Assembly: GCA_958299035.1 (NCBI GenBank)
Contig: CATQJL010000112.1
Coordinates: forward strand, 43,590,833-43,654,832
From: Cylicocyclus nassatus
Lineage: Eukaryota > Nematoda > Chromadorea > Rhabditida > Strongylidae
Direction: 5' to 3'
DNA length: 64,000 bases
The notes below the pieces were generated by a model, which worked only from the letters and a program-made list of their open reading frames with translations, was not told the DNA's origin and ran no database searches. Numbering within the stretch: the stretch's first letter is position 1; each line of letters opens with the position of its first letter. Below, piece after piece: positions 62,070-64,000 of this stretch. Position numbers and translations under genes: made by a program.

Positions 62070-62233
62070 GATTAAACTGGCTTGGCACCTGGAAGGCGGA
62101 GCTTCGTGACCTAATTAAGGCTATGTAATGATCAGAGAGCATGCGCGCGGGAGGAACGCAGACTGCGTAGCGGGCGCGAGCGGCCTTACTTACGTCACAA
62201 AGCCCGCCTTCCAGCCGCCAAGCCGATTAAATC
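62070..62233. mobile_element. 164-bp MITE, complete copy
   Basis: The terminal inverted repeats GATTAAACTGGCTTGG.. and the inverse of GATTTAATCGGCTTGG.. continue through GGAAGGCGG and GTGAC. The interior is GC-rich with GCGCGAGCG. It is related to 38484-38615. Confidence 0.75.
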
Positions 62234-62239
62234 AAGGTT

Positions 62240-62980
62240 AGTATTATCGTAGTCACACTGTGTAAAGTTGAGATTCTCGAAATTTTTTTAGTTTGTTCTG
62301 CGTTTCTGCGACGATTCCGTCAGTAGTTGGTTTGCAAGATTTTAGAGCTGTTACGGTGGTTACATACCGTAAAACAGCAACCTCGCAAAGAAGGTAATCA
62401 ACCACTGTGGAGCCCCATTACAGAAAATTCCTAATTGAAGATCCTGAACCAACTACAGTACACCAGTTTTGGATGGAGAGGGGACGAGCACCGAGAATAA
62501 GCAACAAGTTTTCTAAGTTTAGAAGAATTTTAGTTGAGTTTCGAATTTTTGCCCACATGAGTCAAAAATCGTGCAAGTGACTTGTTTTATTGCAGATAAT
62601 TGAAGTGATTTTTTGGATTTTCTTCAAATCAAATCAGTTTCACAGCGCCCCATCTTTATCAAAATGACACCGTTATGGCTCAAAGTCGGAAAGCACCTCA
62701 CATTTTTTGGAGGGCCTGCCCAATGCCATCCCCGTCCCCCCCCCTCCTGAAAAAATCTCTCAGACCTCTACGCCGCATACCTTCTGGGACAGCTCTATTG
62801 ACTTATCCTAAGTTAACTACTTCAAATTGTGCTTAACCCCGCTCCCCTCCATCCTTGAGCGAGATTAGGATCACATATACTTTTTAAGATAAATTCGCTC
62901 GTTTTCTAACCCTAAAGGTATGCATGCCCTTGAAATTCAAGGTACATTCTAAGAAAATCGCAAAATTTATTAATGGAATA
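62240..62980. other. Intergenic DNA between two MITEs
   Basis: No exon or structured repeat is recognised. Confidence 0.35.
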
Positions 62981-62986
62981 GCGTTC

Positions 62987-63518
62987 AAAGGCAGCGTACA
63001 CCCAAAATTTCACCTTCGATGTTTTCGTCATTCTGGGGCCTTTCCGTTCCCCTGATTACGGTTACGACAATAAAATCCTTCAAAGGTCCCAAAAAACCCC
63101 GATTCCCGGGGATCCTCTCTTCAGGGCGGACGAGTTTCGAACTGCTCGTCCCCGTCGGCATGCCAGCAGCTGCAACAGCATGACAGTCTGCAGTTGCAAC
63201 TGCAACTATTGCATATGCTGTCGTGGTTCGTCGTTCGCAGGAGGCGGAATGCAAAGCAACTACACTGTTGCAACTGCAGTTGCAGATGCAACAGCATTCC
63301 AACAGCAACTGCAACGGCAACTGAAGCTTACGCTGTCGTGGATTCGTCCGGAGGAGGCGGAGTGAAAGAAAAGGGGTGGAATGAAAGAAAATTGAGGGGG
63401 GTTTTCTCCACTCAGAAGCAACATTGGGAGAACGGACCAACGCAGTTTCTTCTTCTGGGCCCTGTATATACACGGTATAGAGAACTGGGTAAATTAACTT
63501 CTGGTGTACGCTGCCTTT
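62987..63518. mobile_element. 532-bp MITE with GCAACT/CAACTG repeat core
   Basis: The ends AAAGGCAGCGTACACC and their exact inverse are terminal inverted repeats. The interior (63160-63335) is packed with TGCAACTGCAGTTGCAAC-type words, including palindromes around GTTGCAACTGCA and a CAGCA-rich strand. The long minus open frame (62985-63575) comes from this repeat, not a gene. Flanking duplication is unclear. Confidence 0.8.
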
Positions 63519-63589
63519 AAGGGTACTTAACTTATTTTGAACGCGAAGAAGGCGATTCAGCCGAGCGTCAGTCACAGTAAAGAAATAAA

Positions 63590-63700
63590 CTATCTACTAT
63601 AAAAAGAATAAAAAAAATAAATAATTCAATAATAAATATAAACAACAATGGATAATAAAAAAAAATAATAAAAAGAAATAAATAAAAACTAGTATAGTAT
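63590..63700. repeat. AATAA-rich low-complexity tract
   Basis: About 110 bp of nearly pure A/T with AATAAA/ATAAAT repeats, immediately outside the 532-bp MITE. The remaining sequence to the window end shows nothing recognisable. Confidence 0.8.
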
Positions 63701-64000
63701 TAACTTTAAGACAAACTCTGTAGCTTGGTCTTTTTTGCAAGTTTGTGCTAGTTTCCTAATTTTGGAAAGAGTTAATCTTGCCACAATGATTGAATTGATA
63801 TGATTGTGATATGATTGAACTTATGGCTAACTCATTACCATCAATTACGAGGTTGTACTTGCGTGAGTTTGAGCCGATTTGAGGACTAAGGCGTTATGAA
63901 TCAGCGCTCTGCGAGCACCTCACTATGTAAAGGTCTTGATTTTGATTTATTTTATTGCGCTATGTCGATGGTCATATATATTTTTTAGTATCACACTGCA

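Noticed and set aside
62985..63575. 196-codon minus open frame
   Set aside because: It spans a MITE with clear terminal inverted repeats and a repetitive CAACTG core; the length is a composition effect.

Overview
This is a eukaryotic chromosome segment, most likely from a nematode and probably a strongylid such as a hookworm. The evidence is as follows. Introns end in a short TTTTCAG-type acceptor with little upstream pyrimidine tract. Overall composition is AT-rich with GC-raised exons. A decayed RTE-type LINE resembles those I recall from hookworm genomes. Fold-back (palindromic) mariner, Tc, hAT and Harbinger-like elements are very dense. The species assignment is inference. There are no bacterial-style operons, no CRISPR array and no rRNA genes.

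Layout. (1) 3520-8643, + strand: a complete 12-exon gene for a 469-residue protein with seven C2H2-type zinc fingers. Its large third intron carries two fold-back elements and its fourth a perfect 18-bp hairpin. (2) 8.7-14.8 kb: transposon debris, comprising a mariner fold-back, a hAT-type element, an 834-bp mariner relic, and an RTE LINE endonuclease fragment preceded by two 225-bp monomers. (3) 15439-20167, - strand: 14 exons of a RhoGAP protein of the ARHGAP6/36 type with the C-terminus intact. Four phase-compatible exons at 25245-28256 are probably its 5' part. A Harbinger-like palindrome and a Tc3-like 1.4-kb palindrome sit in the gap between them. (4) 28.5-56 kb: mostly AT-rich non-coding DNA with two inverted copies of one mariner fold-back family, an ATCGAT-rich palindrome, several MITEs and a tRNA-Pro(UGG). 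Sparse exons include a damaged + strand gene (35552-36781), a candidate - strand gene (38772-41725) and two weak exon candidates (44.3 and 46.8 kb). (5) 56591-57949, - strand: a small four-exon orphan gene rich in Ser, Arg and Pro. (6) 59.9-64 kb: a hAT element with a perfect 8-bp target duplication, a mariner MITE and two further MITE families.

The recognisable genes are a nuclear zinc-finger protein and a Rho-family GTPase regulator, with no sign that they share a pathway. The most unusual aspect is how many different transposon families appear here as near-complete palindromes. Several keep target-site duplications and internal transposase-site-like repeats. The splice models come from manual reading of donors, acceptors and phase; none has been tested against transcripts or databases.
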